Positions 23,692 to 34,931 of a stretch of 64,000 bases of DNA are shown here, in pieces. Location of the stretch: positions 682,001 through 746,000 of the forward strand of contig JAHRBS010000004.1 in NCBI GenBank assembly GCA_024305745.1, in the 5' to 3' direction. The DNA comes from Polyporus tsugae (taxonomy: Eukaryota > Basidiomycota > Agaricomycetes > Polyporales > Polyporaceae). Within the stretch, counting starts at the first letter, position 1. Every line of letters begins with the position of its first letter. Made by a program: the position numbers and the translations under genes. The notes under the pieces are model-generated. The model worked only from the letters and a program-made list of their open reading frames with translations. It had not been told where the DNA came from and did not search any database.

Positions 23692-24602
23692 GGCACGGGT
23701 GGATCAGTCCTGACAGGTTCCGATGGGAATTGTGGAATGCTAGGACGCTCACCGAGGATAGATTGAGTAGACGGCTTGTGCCGGAGAGCGGCGAGTGCCT
23801 GCGGGCGATGAGGATGGGAAAGATGATGAGAGAAGGAGAGGAAGGAGGGGAGGGAAAGCGGATACTATGGCAATGCGAATCTGCTGGCGTGCGGATGCCA
23901 TCCCGGGCGGTCTGCGAGCCAGCGTGCGCGTGAGGCTGGGAGAGGAGATGGTCGTCGCTCCGAGAGAGGCTCGGAGCGCCCGCAACGAAGACCGCCCTTA
24001 GCCACAGGCGCATGGCTCGGCAGACGCGTATGTCACGGACATGTCACACTACCCCGCCCTCGACCTTTCTCGTCCATCCTTTCCGCGTCTTCCCCTGATC
24101 AGTCCCGCGTGCTCCTACTGATTCTCTGTCCACAGCTAAGACTTCTGCCTGTCTGTCGGGTCCACTCTTTCCTCGCACTCCTGCTCGCCATGTTCCGTGC
24201 TCTGGCAGATGCGCCCTACAGTCTAGCCCCCCTGCCCATCTGCCAACACATCCACCTCTCAGATACACTTCGGACGCGCCCATCACCCCGGACCTTGGTT
24301 TCTCAGAAGAGGAAGCTTCTTCTACTCAGGATGACGCGTCCATGTGGGCGGCACGCCACGTAGGCGACCATACGGACCGTCGGTCAGCAAAAGGAATGCG
24401 GTTGGATATTCGAGGTAAGGTTGCTGGTTTGTCACCGCTACGAACTCGTCGGAGCATGGTCTAGGATGAATACGGATGTACGCGTGGATTCTATGTACGG
24501 CATACTCGAAACGCGTCCGAACGCTGATCCCTACGCATCACCGATTCCGCTCTGCTGTACCCTATGGAGCCTGGTACGTCTCTCTCTTTCAGTTCGTGCA
24601 AG

Positions 24603-24935
24603 CGAATTTCTTGCTCCTTTTTTGGTTGCTTGAGCATGAGATTGGAATACACACCCCTTTTTCCGAGCTGTGGTCAGGCCCTGTTCGGAAGTAATCCAGC
24701 CTGTTACTTCCCAAGGGCCTGCACACGACGCGTCGATGTGTGTGCGGTTTGTTCTCCATCCACGCGTCTGTTATGAAGCATTCTTTGATTAGAGACTAGA
24801 AACCAAAACACCGGTCCAGTGGATAACATGTGTTCTCCTTTGTTGGTGTTGGACGCGTCGCGACGCGTCCTCATCCACAATTGAGCGCATATATCCGGGA
24901 GGAATGTAAGGGGGGCGTGTTTCCGCTGCCTCATA
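24603..24935. repeat. tandem unit 1
   Basis: Aligns along its whole length with 25199-25545: shared landmarks are GAATTTCT, GCATGAG, GGCCCTGTTCGG, TCGATGTGTGTGC, TTGGTGTTGGACGC, TCCTCATCCAC and CGCATATATCC. Offset between units is about 595-611 bp. No long ORF is preserved in both. Confidence 0.75.
24851..24870. repeat. 20-bp palindrome with two ACGCGT sites
   Basis: GGACGCGTCGCGACGCGTCC is self-complementary and contains ACGCGT twice, the core of Mlu cell-cycle boxes bound by fungal MBF factors. The corresponding site in unit 2 is degraded. Regulatory role is only an inference. Confidence 0.6.
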
Positions 24936-25198
24936 CTGCCTCATGGAATGGACTTGGTGTTGTCGCATGCGCTTCAGCTGCGTATGCTAAATGGAAAAGA
25001 CTGAGTGCAAGGAGGCCTTGGCTTTTGGACTTGACCCACCTTTTATGATATATTACGGGTCGACATGGGTGTTCGAAGTGCTACGACATAGTTTTCGCGT
25101 CGTGCCACAAGGAGTCGAAAGTCGGCGGTTGCTGTGGGGGTCAATGTTCTGCAAGTGAACACTAGTGAGCACCTTCCATCGAATGAGGTTTTGGCCAT

Positions 25199-25545
25199 CG
25201 AATTTCTGGCTCTGTTTTCCGTTGCGCCAGCATGAGGCTGGACTACCCACGCCTTTCTCCGAGCTGCCATCCGGCCCTGTTCGGGAGTGATCGAGCCGTT
25301 ACTTTCCAACGTTCTGCACAGGAGGAGGTACGATGCACCTGTACTAGCCGTGACGACGCATCGATGTGTGTGCAGTTTACGCGACATCCTTGCATCTGTT
25401 ATGATTCATCGTCTGTGTCGAGAGGTGAGAAACCAAATCACCAGTGCAGTAGTGTTGGTGTTGGACGCTCGCGACACGTCCTCATCCACGATCGAGCGCA
25501 TATATCCAGGAGGAATGTCTGTGGGGGCGTGTTTCGCTGGTTCAC
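25199..25545. repeat. tandem unit 2
   Basis: Diverged copy of the unit at 24603-24935 in the same orientation, with several small indels. Confidence 0.75.
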
Positions 25546-26129
25546 GTTAAAGCGCTACAAGTTGGTTTGAGTCTTGGCTTACATAAGGAACTAAAAGTTA
25601 GCCCTCGGAGGTTACTGTGAATGTTCACTCGCAGAGCACCCGAAAATGTTCAGCAGAGTGTCGCCGCTGGCCTATTATACGACACATGGGTCGAACCACG
25701 CGAACAACTTGACGCATTCCAGCTAACTGTGGACAGTTCGTTTTGAACCTCCACAAGGTGAGGGTTTCAAGACGCGACAATTATTCCACAGGTGTCATTC
25801 CTCACAAACATCGACCCTAACTTCGTGTCTGCGCTCGTAATGACATCTCCGACACCTCGCAATTCCTGGCGGTTTTGCCCGTATGCACCATCTACGGTAT
25901 GTATTCCACAATACCATCCTGCTCTCCTGCTGGCAACACCATTACACTAACATCATAATCTATCCCAGCACGCATACAGCACACGTCTAGACATACAAGG
26001 GTGTCGCAGGGGAAGGTATGTATCGCAGGATAAGAATAACGCCACGCAAAGCAAAAACGCAGCAGCAAAAACGAAATCGACCGTGCAGTCGGTGAGTGGA
26101 TAGTAACGTCTGCGGTACTGTATGTCATG

Positions 26130-28589
26130 CTAAACAACCCAACACGACGCGTCAGACCCAACCCTCCCCACGCAAACACGGAACGACGATGACGCACCTT
26201 CAGTCTCCATCGGCACTGCCTCCCCATCCTCATCCCTCTTCCTCTTCCTCTCCTGCCCGTCAGGCGTCACAGGCCTCCGCGCGAACCCAGGCGAGTCCCA
26301 CAGCGTCCTCCCCTCTCCTCCTCCACTCAGCGCCATCGTCCTCGGCGCACGCGTGATCGGCGTGTCCTCCAAGTACGCCGCCGAGTATATGCTCCGCGCG
26401 TGCGGCCCCGCGACCGGCGTCCCGTACGCGTGCTGCCCGTCGTTCCAGTTCAGCCTCCGCGGCCCCGTACTCTCCCCTCCCGCACCCGCCCCCACTCCAG
26501 CGAACTTCGACATGACAGGCGTCGGCGTCGCGCCCCCGCGCCCTGCCCAGAGCCCAACCCCGCCCTTTGGCGTGGAGAGCCCGAGCGTCGGTGGAGGGCC
26601 CCCGCTGAACTTGACGCCGCGCGAGGGCGTCGTGGTCGGGTCGAACGGCGTCTCGGGGTCGAACGTGTCGAACGGGTTCGGCGTCGTGTTGTACACGCGC
26701 ACCGTCTTCGCGGACGAGTCGGGCGTCGACGGCGCGCCGCGGCTCGAGCGCGTCGACCATGTCCGCGTCATGCTCATGCTGCCCCCGTCCGCGTCGCGCC
26801 CACCGCCCCTGACGGGCGTGGTGGGCGGCGCGCGCTCGACGACGTCCCACGGCGCGGGCGACTCGAGCAGCGGGTGTGGGTGCTGCAGGAACAGCGAGTC
26901 GCGTCGCGCAGGCAGGCGGTCGTCCGTGGGCACGAGTGTCGGCTCGAGCGGCGGCGCGGGCTGGATCTCGAGGCACCGGTCGCAGTACCACATGTCTTCC
27001 TCCCGCCCGAGCTCCGCGACGTGTCGGATGCCGATGCACGCGAGGTGGTACCAGACGTTGCAGAGGTCGCACAGGACGAGCTCGGTGCCGTCGTCGCCGC
27101 GATCGCAGCCGACGCACTCCACGTCCTCCAGTTCGCTCTCCCCTGCGCCTGCGCCCATGCCACTACGCTGCTCCCTACGTCGTGTAGCGAGGATGCGCAC
27201 GGAGCGCTTCGAGAGCAGCGCGGCGCGCGCGTCCGCAGGGTCGCTCGGTACGAGTACGTTCTCTTCTCCGGGCGCACGAGCCATGGCGCCTGGGTTCAAG
27301 CGCAGGGGAACCATCTTGCCGCGTCCGCGCGGGTGCGCGATCTGGTCATTCTCGTGCGACCGCAGTGGCGGCCGGAGTCCTTGGTCGTCGTCCACCTCGC
27401 CAGAGTCACTATCGCTCTCTCGCTCCAAGAATCGCTCAATCCACTTCAACCGCTCCTCCCGTTCCCTCGTCTCCGCGTGTGTGCGCTCTTGCACGCGCAG
27501 GCACCACGGGAATGCCGCGTCGGGCCAGTTTGGCTGCACCGGCTCGTCTTCCTGTGAGTCGTGCGCAGGGGCGCCGCGCCGTCCACCCCGTCGGCGCCTC
27601 CGTTTGTTTACCTTCCGCTTGGCAGGTGCATCGGGCGGGACCGCGGTGCCCTCTGGGGGTACGTTGAGTAGTAGACGGCCACGGCCTTCGACCACTGCGG
27701 GGTACAGCTTCGTGCCAGGCTCCCTCTTCTCATCCCTAAACGCGTCCAACCGCCTCCTCTTCCTGACCTCCTGTTCGCTCGGCGCCCAGTCCAGGTCCTC
27801 TACCGGTGGTGGCTCTGGAACAGCACCGACGGAAGCCGTCGAAGGCCCGGGCTGGCCTGGGGTTGGGTGCTGGAGCCAGTGCAGCGCACGGTGGGACAAC
27901 GAACTGTGGCTCTTCGGGGTCTGCGGCTCCACGTTCTTGTACGCCGGGGACTGCCCGTAGCCCGGGTAGCCACCCGCCAGCAGGCTCTGCTCGAACGTCT
28001 CCTCGCTCGTCGCCTGGAAGAGCTGCAGCCGACGGCCCTTGACGGGGCTCTCGGTGACGCCGAGCGTAGCGTTTGCGGCGTCGAGCTCGTCCAGGGTAGG
28101 GATGTCCGCCTCGGAACGCGGACGCTTCTCACGTACCAGGTATGTCGGGCGACGGGCCTCGGACTCGGCCAGGCGTTCGGCGTGGTCGGCCGCAAGCTGC
28201 AGGTGGATGCGATGGATCTCGCCGCCAAGTGCGCGCTGGGGAACGGGTGTTGCGAGTGGCGGGGGAGACGATGGGGGAGGATGGACGGAGAAGACGTCAG
28301 GCATGGGCAAATCGGCTACAAGTGGGGGTATGGGGGATCTCGACGGGGATTTTGCAGATCGACGGCCGGTGGCGGAGCGTCGGTTTTGGAATGGAGAGGA
28401 CAAGCGAGACGTGGGGGTGATGCCCCGACTGTGTGAGGACACGGGTGTGGTAATGACTGGGGATGGGGCGAGTGGCGGGACGGCAGGATCATGGAGGTGC
28501 GCGTTGTGTGGCAAGGAGGACGGTCCGGCAACGGGTGTTACAGGTTCAATGAGCTTACGGGGAAGGATAGGGCTTGACTCGGGGGTCAT
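26130..28589 (-). CDS. PHD-finger protein
   Basis: A long open frame of 819 codons from ATG 28589 (MTPESSPILPRK); an ATG at 28736 would give 868. The first 500 residues are disordered and rich in Pro, Ser and Arg, with a nuclear-localisation-like cluster KRKVNKRRRRRGGRR. A PHD zinc finger follows: CVGCDRGDDGTELVLCDLC, NVWYHLACIG and MWYCDRC, that is C4-H-C3 with the conserved Trp. PHD fingers read histone-tail modifications, so a chromatin role is likely. The rest is again low-complexity, with repeated Thr-Pro sites. The last ~20 codons may be intron: a GTGCGT donor follows GTEPMETEG-like sequence (METEG) with an acceptor at about 26122-26130, which would shorten the end. The plus strand shows a 535-codon shadow frame. 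Confidence 0.7.
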   Translation of the reverse strand: MTPESSPILPRKLIEPVTPVAGPSSLPHNAHLHDPAVPPLAPSPVITTPVSSHSRGITPTSRLSSPFQNRRSATGRRSAKSPSRSPIPPLVADLPMPDVFSVHPPPSSPPPLATPVPQRALGGEIHRIHLQLAADHAERLAESEARRPTYLVREKRPRSEADIPTLDELDAANATLGVTESPVKGRRLQLFQATSEETFEQSLLAGGYPGYGQSPAYKNVEPQTPKSHSSLSHRALHWLQHPTPGQPGPSTASVGAVPEPPPVEDLDWAPSEQEVRKRRRLDAFRDEKREPGTKLYPAVVEGRGRLLLNVPPEGTAVPPDAPAKRKVNKRRRRRGGRRGAPAHDSQEDEPVQPNWPDAAFPWCLRVQERTHAETREREERLKWIERFLERESDSDSGEVDDDQGLRPPLRSHENDQIAHPRGRGKMVPLRLNPGAMARAPGEENVLVPSDPADARAALLSKRSVRILATRRREQRSGMGAGAGESELEDVECVGCDRGDDGTELVLCDLCNVWYHLACIGIRHVAELGREEDMWYCDRCLEIQPAPPLEPTLVPTDDRLPARRDSLFLQHPHPLLESPAPWDVVERAPPTTPVRGGGRDADGGSMSMTRTWSTRSSRGAPSTPDSSAKTVRVYNTTPNPFDTFDPETPFDPTTTPSRGVKFSGGPPPTLGLSTPKGGVGLWAGRGGATPTPVMSKFAGVGAGAGGESTGPRRLNWNDGQHAYGTPVAGPHARSIYSAAYLEDTPITRAPRTMALSGGGEGRTLWDSPGFARRPVTPDGQERKRKRDEDGEAVPMETEGASSSFRVCVGRVGSDASCWVV

Positions 28590-30181
28590 GAAAGAAGCCG
28601 ACGACACTGTATGTGCATCCTCCCTGCTGTGGGATTGGTACAAAACCGACATACTAATACTGATAGGTGCGTACCTCTCATGGATCGCATTCCGCTGTAC
28701 ATCCCGATCCCTCCCGACGTCGGGTTCAGTGAGCATTGCTGGGGATTTTGGAAGAAGTTTGCGGTCGTACGTATGGCGTACGGGTGAGGCATAGGTATCA
28801 TCAAGTTCGGAGGCGTAGGTGGCAACATTAATGGGACTGCTTCATAGATTATATGTCAGTTTACCAGTCGAAAACTTTGGGGTGATTTGAAGTAAAAACG
28901 TCGACACTGGGGCACTGTGTCTCATCAGTGGCCAAACATATCAACGCTTTTGCCATGCAACTCAAGTTGGCCTCCTCATGAACGTGGCGCGAAACCGTTT
29001 AACATGGTGATCACATTCGGATTATCACATACGACCAGCATACAAAGATGAACAGGCACCCCTGTCATAGCTGGCCAAACGTGACGATAGGATTCCTCAA
29101 TTCTTCTGGACTTAGAAGCGGGCGCACTTGGAGGGTCGATCTTGCCTCCAACATACTCACGAGTCATATTTCCGTTGAGGGTGGGGCAGTCCCGTTGAAA
29201 GTGAACGCCGCCACTAGGACTCCTTTGCCGCACGCGAAATGCTCAATGGGCCCATCATTCCCCATTAATTGTCGCCGAATGCGTCAAACATTCAGCGTCC
29301 AGAAGAATTGAGAGTCCCTAACGTGTTCAAGATAGAACGTGGGGTCTCCAGGACGGTGTCCCCGGTGCGATGATCGAGAATCAAACGACTGACCTCTGTG
29401 GTGTGGGCAAGTGGGATCTTTTCTGATGACCGAAGGCTGGTAATAGACCTGCATGACCCAACACCGAACTGCAGAATGTGAGACAGGGATTCTTCACGGC
29501 AGTACGAGATACAACGCACCTGTTGCCTGGTCTCCCATTTAAGACCTGGTTGTGGTCCTGCTCATCTCCTGCACTGGCGTGAGCTCCAAAAGGTTCTGAA
29601 AGCATTCTGTCGTCAAGAATTTCGTTTATCGTGATGCAAAACGAAGCAAGAGTAGTAAGAGCAGTGGTTGTCCGGCGGCAAAGGGACGGATAAAGCCACA
29701 AGGGTATGCCCGCAGCAGCACCAAGAGCTAGATCGGCGTCCCGGGGAGAGAAGAAGCCAGTGCAGCAGGAGTTCAAGTGAACTAGCAGAGCAGGGTGACG
29801 GTGTGAGGTGGAAGCGGAAGGATGAGGTGGTGGTATCGCTCAGAGGAATCGCTGCACAAAACGGAGCCCATTCAGAGGGTTCGAAACAAGGTGCTGATGT
29901 AAGCGCCTCTGCCCACTGTGCGAGCTTGTTTACTGTAAGCGACGACGGCGACTTGACCTCTTTTGACGATAATCCACACCCAGCTCTCACTCAATTTTCT
30001 CCTTTTCGGTCCTCGCGACGCCCGACATTGCTTCGCCGCCACCCTGAACGCTCCTTACGAATACGGGGAGCCGACTGCCTGGACGGAGGCTGGAGTCGCT
30101 GGAGTAGTGCGACCCGTCCGAAAATCGCGCGGCCACGGGGATAGTCGAGAACAGTAACGTTAGCGGTGCTTCCATAGTCCT
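28590..30181. other. no confident gene, possible decayed frames
   Basis: Minus-strand frames at 29292-29519 (ILQFGVGSCRSITSLRSSEK..) and 29381-29776 (ALGAAAGIPLWLYPSLCRR..) look protein-like in different frames, and the frame at 28976-29233 likewise. Together they could be remnants of one gene, not identified. The right end holds the TRDMT1 promoter. Confidence 0.35.
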
Positions 30182-32321
30182 ATGGCTGTCAAGGCCCTGG
30201 AGTTCTACTCGGGAATAGGTGCGAGGCCCCGATGCTCGTCGGGGAGCACATTTCAGACGGCCTCTTGCCCATTTCGCAGGCGGCCTACACTGCGCCCTCT
30301 CCCGAAGCAATGTCGAAGGGACGGTCGTACGAGCGTTCGACTGGGACCAGGCGGCGTGCCGCGTGTACTCGGCGAACCAAGGCCTCGGTGTGGTGCGAAA
30401 GGTCGCTTGCTGTTTCTCGACCCTGTACACCCGTCGCGCATCACCCACCCCATTTCTCTACTCTATAGGTCGACATTGCGTCACTCGCCGCAGCTGATCT
30501 CGCGAAACTCGAAGCTTCCCTGTGGCTATTGTCGCCCTCGTGCCAGCCGTACACGGTGCTCAATCCGCTGGCAAAGGGCGCCGAAGACCCCCGAGCGAAG
30601 TCGTTCATCCGCCTCATGGAGGACGTGCTCCCGGAGCTCGTGCGCATGGATCAGCACCCGCGCTACATGCTCGTGGAGAACGTCGCAGGATTTGAGGTGG
30701 GCCTGCCGTATTCGGCACCCCGGGGCCCGGGATTCAGAGTTGCGTTCTAGCGTGCTGATTGACTTCGCTTCGGTTACGGTTCGCCAGACGTCCAGCACTC
30801 GGCTGCGGCTTTTAGCCACCCTTGGCGCGCTCGGCTACGCGGTGGTCGAGCTGCTCATCACGCCGCTCCAGTTCGGGATCCCCAACTCTCGCCTCCGCTA
30901 TTACCTGCTGGCCAAGGCGAGCCCCTTGAAATTTGCGAGCGTCAGCGAGCAGGAGCATCGAATCTGGCGGCACATACCCGGGCACGGAACCGACTGGGCC
31001 GACCCGAGAACGCAGTCCGAGGAGGAGACTTTGGAAGTCGCCGCGGCGGAGCTCCGCGAATACCTCGACGAAGATACGGGCCCGAACCCGCCCCCTCACG
31101 CCATTCCGGAAAAGATACTGGAGAAGTGGGGACGCCTATTCGACATCGTCCTTCCGTCGGCTAGACGGACGTGTTGCTTTACTCGAGGTGAGTCTAACTT
31201 TTAAACTCCTCGACCATTGAGGTAAGCGTGCATCGCGGAGTTCCATTGGTGCCTTGAACAGCGTACCAAGAGACGAAAGAGAAGTGATCATCTGAAAGCC
31301 CTTCTGCCCCGTAGTTGGGTGTCAGGCTTACCGCTGCGATGCTCATAGACCAACCCTCGGACATGGCTCCTTACTACGCCAAGTCAATGAAGACTCCGAC
31401 TTGCTCCTTTTTCTATGCGCATACATGCCCTTACCGCTATGTGCGTAGCCACCATGGTCACGCACGAAGTTTTTTGAAAGCTTCGTGTACATGTGCCTAT
31501 CGGGTGGGCAATTCTCTCACGTACAAATGTGTACGTTTGGTGTTTCAATCTACGGGAATATACGGAGGTGATTGGCCATGCATCTCAAGATTCATTATGA
31601 CAGGTCGTGTTGGGCCGTCTCGGAACATATTGTCTCCCGGACTTGACGATGTACATTACGAAGGATAGAGTGCTTTACGATTAACCGACCCATCTTCATC
31701 CACGAGGCAAGCCTGGACCTTTCGTCATTGATACGCATACCTTGATCACTCGTGGGCTCGTTCCGCAACCCGCACCTTCCTTCCAGCATGTCGAGCATTC
31801 TCATACCGCCCAGCCTTTTTTTTTCTATCTCTACAGGATTCCTGGAAGCCAGGGTAGAGGTGGAAATGGTCCCATTCTCCATCCGCTCTTACGATCCGAC
31901 CTCCTTCCTTTCGGATACCGTTCTAAATGTGGGCTGGCTGAACAGGATACACGAAGCTCGCGGAACGGGCCGGATCTATTCTGCAAATGAACGAAGACCT
32001 TGATGTGAGTCATCCGCCGGCGTTCATATCTGCCTGAATCCCGACAGCGCTCTGCAGACGACACAAACGTTTGACGTGTTTCTCGAGGCCCAGCGTGCCG
32101 GAAGTGACGGTGCGGCCCGGTTGTTGGAGCCCTTGAGACTCCGGTATTTCTCTCCCACAGAGCTATTGCGTCTGTTCGGTTTTCTGCCGCGGAGTGGTGT
32201 TCAGGCGGACCATAGATTTGTGTGGCCAGAGGATGTGTCCACGAAGACGAAGTACAAACTAATCGGGAATAGCGTGAATGTACGGGTTGTTACTGAGCTA
32301 ATAAATTATCTCTTCGAATGA
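30182..32321 (+). CDS. TRDMT1: tRNA (cytosine-38-C5)-methyltransferase, DNMT2 family
   Basis: Six exons (30182-30218, 30280-30401, 30469-30696, 30788-31187, 31946-32004, 32058-32321) join in frame to 369 aa. C5-methyltransferase motifs appear in order: motif I FYSGIGGLHCAL (residues 7-18), motif IV SPSCQPYT with catalytic Cys78, motif VI ENV (123-125), LQFGIPNSRLRYYLLAK, the DNMT2-specific CFT (259-261) followed by ERAGSILQMNED, and motif X with KLIGNSVNV near the end. The family methylates C38 of tRNA-Asp. Pro-Ser-Cys replaces the usual Pro-Pro-Cys at the active site. Four introns are about 53-91 nt, but the fifth (31188-31945) is 758 nt. The neighbour eIF5 lies 485 bp downstream on the same strand. 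Confidence 0.88.
31188..31945 (+). other. oversized intron of TRDMT1
   Basis: Ends GTGAGT..ACAG and splits the codon between CFTR and GYTKLAERAGS; joining restores the expected DNMT2 sequence exactly. It is about ten times longer than the other introns. Inside are only short frames and a CACGAAG/CTTCGTG inverted repeat near 31467-31491. No nested gene was recognised. Confidence 0.7.
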
Positions 32322-32806
32322 CATCGTTCTTCGTATCTGAGAGTCTACTGAGGGCCGTCTTCTCACCGCCAGGGCTGAACTTGCCACGGCGTATTCTGAA
32401 GGGGATGGTGCCGGCCGTAGTAGTATGCGTGTAAGTAGGCTGGTGGAACAACGCCTCACGCACGTTTACTCAGCGAGTGCTTACCTAAGCATCCGGGAGA
32501 TTCCGAGGGGGGTAAAATGGGAGGGGGGGGAGGGGGAGACAGGCCTGCATCCGTTCCACAACGTCGCCCGTCCCTCGTCTCCTGTCGTCCGCCGTCCTGT
32601 CGTCCAACATTTCGTCCTATTTTTCCACCGCCCCCGACATCTTCTGTGCCAGCAGAGGATTCATGCTTCGACCTCCAATCACTCAACCGACGCACAAAAG
32701 ACAGCTTCATCCCAATCTACTCAGTACTGTGAGTCGATTCCCCCTTCGTCTCACCTGAACTTCTCTGACCTGTTATGGCCTACTATAGCGTTAAGACTTG
32801 CCCATC
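32322..32806 (+). promoter_or_regulatory. eIF5 upstream region with 5' UTR intron
   Basis: Contains a G-run (near 32521-32535) and a C/T-rich stretch typical of highly expressed fungal genes. A GTGAGT..ATAG segment at 32729-32788 with a CTGAC/TTATG branch region is a likely 5' UTR intron ending 18 nt before the ATG. Confidence 0.5.
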
Positions 32807-34200
32807 ATGGCTTCTGCTGGCGTTGTTAACATTCGTCGTGATGTCGACGACAAGTTTTACCGCTACCGGTGAGTGTCTGTCCATCCACCCCCAAAGCGTC
32901 CTACCCTAAATAAGATTCGCGTGCAGCATGCCCCTTTTGACCACCAAGATCGAGGGCAAGGGCAATGGCATCAAGACTGTGCTTCCCAACATGTCCGACG
33001 TGGCCCGCGCGCTCAGCCGGCCGCCCACGTACCCCACCAAGTTCTTTGGCTGCGAGCTCGGCGCGCAGACGTCGTTCGACGAGAAGAACGACCGGTACAT
33101 CGTTAACGGCGCGCACGACCCGACGAAGCTGCGCGAGCTCCTCGACGGCTTCATCGACAAGTTCGTGCTCTGTAAGTCGTGCAAGAACCCGGAGACGGAA
33201 CTCATCATTACCAAGACCGAAGAGATCATCCGCGACTGCAAGGCCTGTGGCGAGCGCACCGGCGTCGACATGCGCCACAAGCTCACCACGTTTATCGTCA
33301 AGAACCCGCCCAAGAACCCCAAGAAGAGCAGGTCGAAGAAGGGGAACGGCGACAGTCCAACGCCCACCAACGGGAACCACGCCGTGGCGCCTGAGAACGG
33401 TGACATCGACGACGATGCGGGCGGTGACAGCGACGATGAGCTCACCAAACGCATCAAGGCCGAAGCCGCCGAGCTCAATGCCGAGGCCGCTATCGCGAAG
33501 GAGGATTGGTCTGCGGACACGTCGCCTGAGGCGGTGAAGGCGCGCATGAAAGCTGTCGAGGCGACGATGGCCAGCGTAGCGCTTGCCGGTGGCGACGATG
33601 ACAGCGACGGGGGCGCGGACAGTCCCTTCGCGCAGCTTGGGAACTGGATCAAGGAGAACCGTGATGACCTCGGCCCTGTCGAGGTCTACAAGAAGGCCGA
33701 CGAGCTCGGCATCGCGAAGAAGCACAACACGCTGACCGTCATCGCTCAAACGCTGTTCACTGAGGACGTGGTTTCCGAGATTCCGAAGTATGCCCCTCTT
33801 TTTGCGAAGGTGCGTAATCTCGATGTCGGTCTTGCTGCGTCTCAATGTTGACATGCGTTTGCAGATGGTGACCTCTGAGAAGCACCAGAAGTCGCTCCTG
33901 GGCGGTATCGAGCGTCTCGTTGGCGTCGAGCACCCCGATCTCATCCCTGCTGTGCCCAAGATCCTCATGGGGTTCTACCAGGTGGACGTAGTGGAGGAGG
34001 AGGTCGTGAAGCAGTGGGGCACGCACGTGAGCAAGAAGTATGTGGATCGCGACACCAGCAAGAAGGTTCGCAAGGCGAGCGAGCCCTTCCTCAAGGTGAG
34101 TCTGCGTTACGTTTCCTGTTCGAAGCTCAAGTGCTGACTGTGACGGCAACTGCAGTGGCTTGACGAGGCCGATGACAGCGATGAGGACGACGACGAGTAG
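32807..34200 (+). CDS. TIF5: translation initiation factor eIF5
   Basis: Four exons (32807-32868, 32927-33809, 33865-34095, 34156-34200) give 406 aa, close to the yeast length. It starts [23 protein letters not shown], the conserved GAP-domain start including the catalytic-type Arg near the N-terminus, followed by [11 protein letters not shown] and [11 protein letters not shown]. The C4 zinc finger is C103/C106 (LCKSC) and C125/C128 (CKACGE). An acidic linker ([14 protein letters not shown]) leads to a C-terminal W2/HEAT domain ending [14 protein letters not shown], the aromatic/acidic box that contacts eIF2-beta and eIF3. eIF5 activates GTP hydrolysis by eIF2 at start-codon recognition. Introns are 55-60 nt. 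Confidence 0.93.
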
Positions 34201-34931
34201 GCTGAGCGTGCTGGGTGATTGAACGCTGATGTGACTGCACTTTCTCGTATGATCGCTGTTTTGTACGATTAGTCTTTCGTCTCGTTATGCTCACGGACGA
34301 CATGTCTCTTCGTTTGATCAATATATTGTGTGTTGCTTTGACATGGGACCCGTAGGCTGTTCTCGAAAGGCACTTGGCAACGTCTGCCTTGGGCATTGCA
34401 ACCACGACACAGCCAAGCCAAAAGTAGGTCTTCATCAGGACGTCGGTACGACGGCGATGAGGGTGTGGTGTCCCACGTTTTGGGTGCATGCGAACTCTAT
34501 GGCGTTTTGACACTCCCAATTTTCTACTGTGACGACACAGATCCAGCCGTCCACAACTTCGGAGAGGAGCTTGAATTCCAGCTCAAAATGCTTAGACTAC
34601 GTGCCGCCCGCAGACTCTGGCTGCTCGATTATAAATCCGTGCGACGCTCAACTCAACCCTATGGAATAGTGGCCGGAACGGTGTCGGAGGAGGATACGTA
34701 AATAGAACGGGGTGCATCAACGTGTTTCATCCCACATCTAATTCACAACTACATCACTAGGAACTAATCTGGGTTTTCGAGAACGACGTCACGATACATT
34801 GGACTCAAACCTATACAGATTTTCTCACAGTTGAACGTTGAACACGGACCGAGGATACACTTGAGCAGAAAGGAGGCGATGGGCTAGGACAGCCGACTAC
34901 TACTGCTGACGCGAACGTATCGCTCCCCCGT
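34201..34931. other. intergenic, no supported gene
   Basis: Holds the two convergent 3' ends of eIF5 and the I66 inhibitor and a featureless plus frame at 34396-34701. Confidence 0.45.

Larger units (their letters stand above)
23692..26129. other. intergenic region with a diverged tandem duplication
   Basis: No supported gene. It contains the two repeat units at 24603-24935 and 25199-25545 and a 20-bp palindrome inside the first. Confidence 0.5.

Noticed and set aside
26353..27960. 535-codon plus-strand frame
   Set aside because: Exact antisense of the PHD-finger gene, whose C4HC3 motif fixes the coding strand; GC-rich third positions create the shadow.
32965..33537. 190-codon frame in a second register
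   Set aside because: Shadow of eIF5 exon 2.
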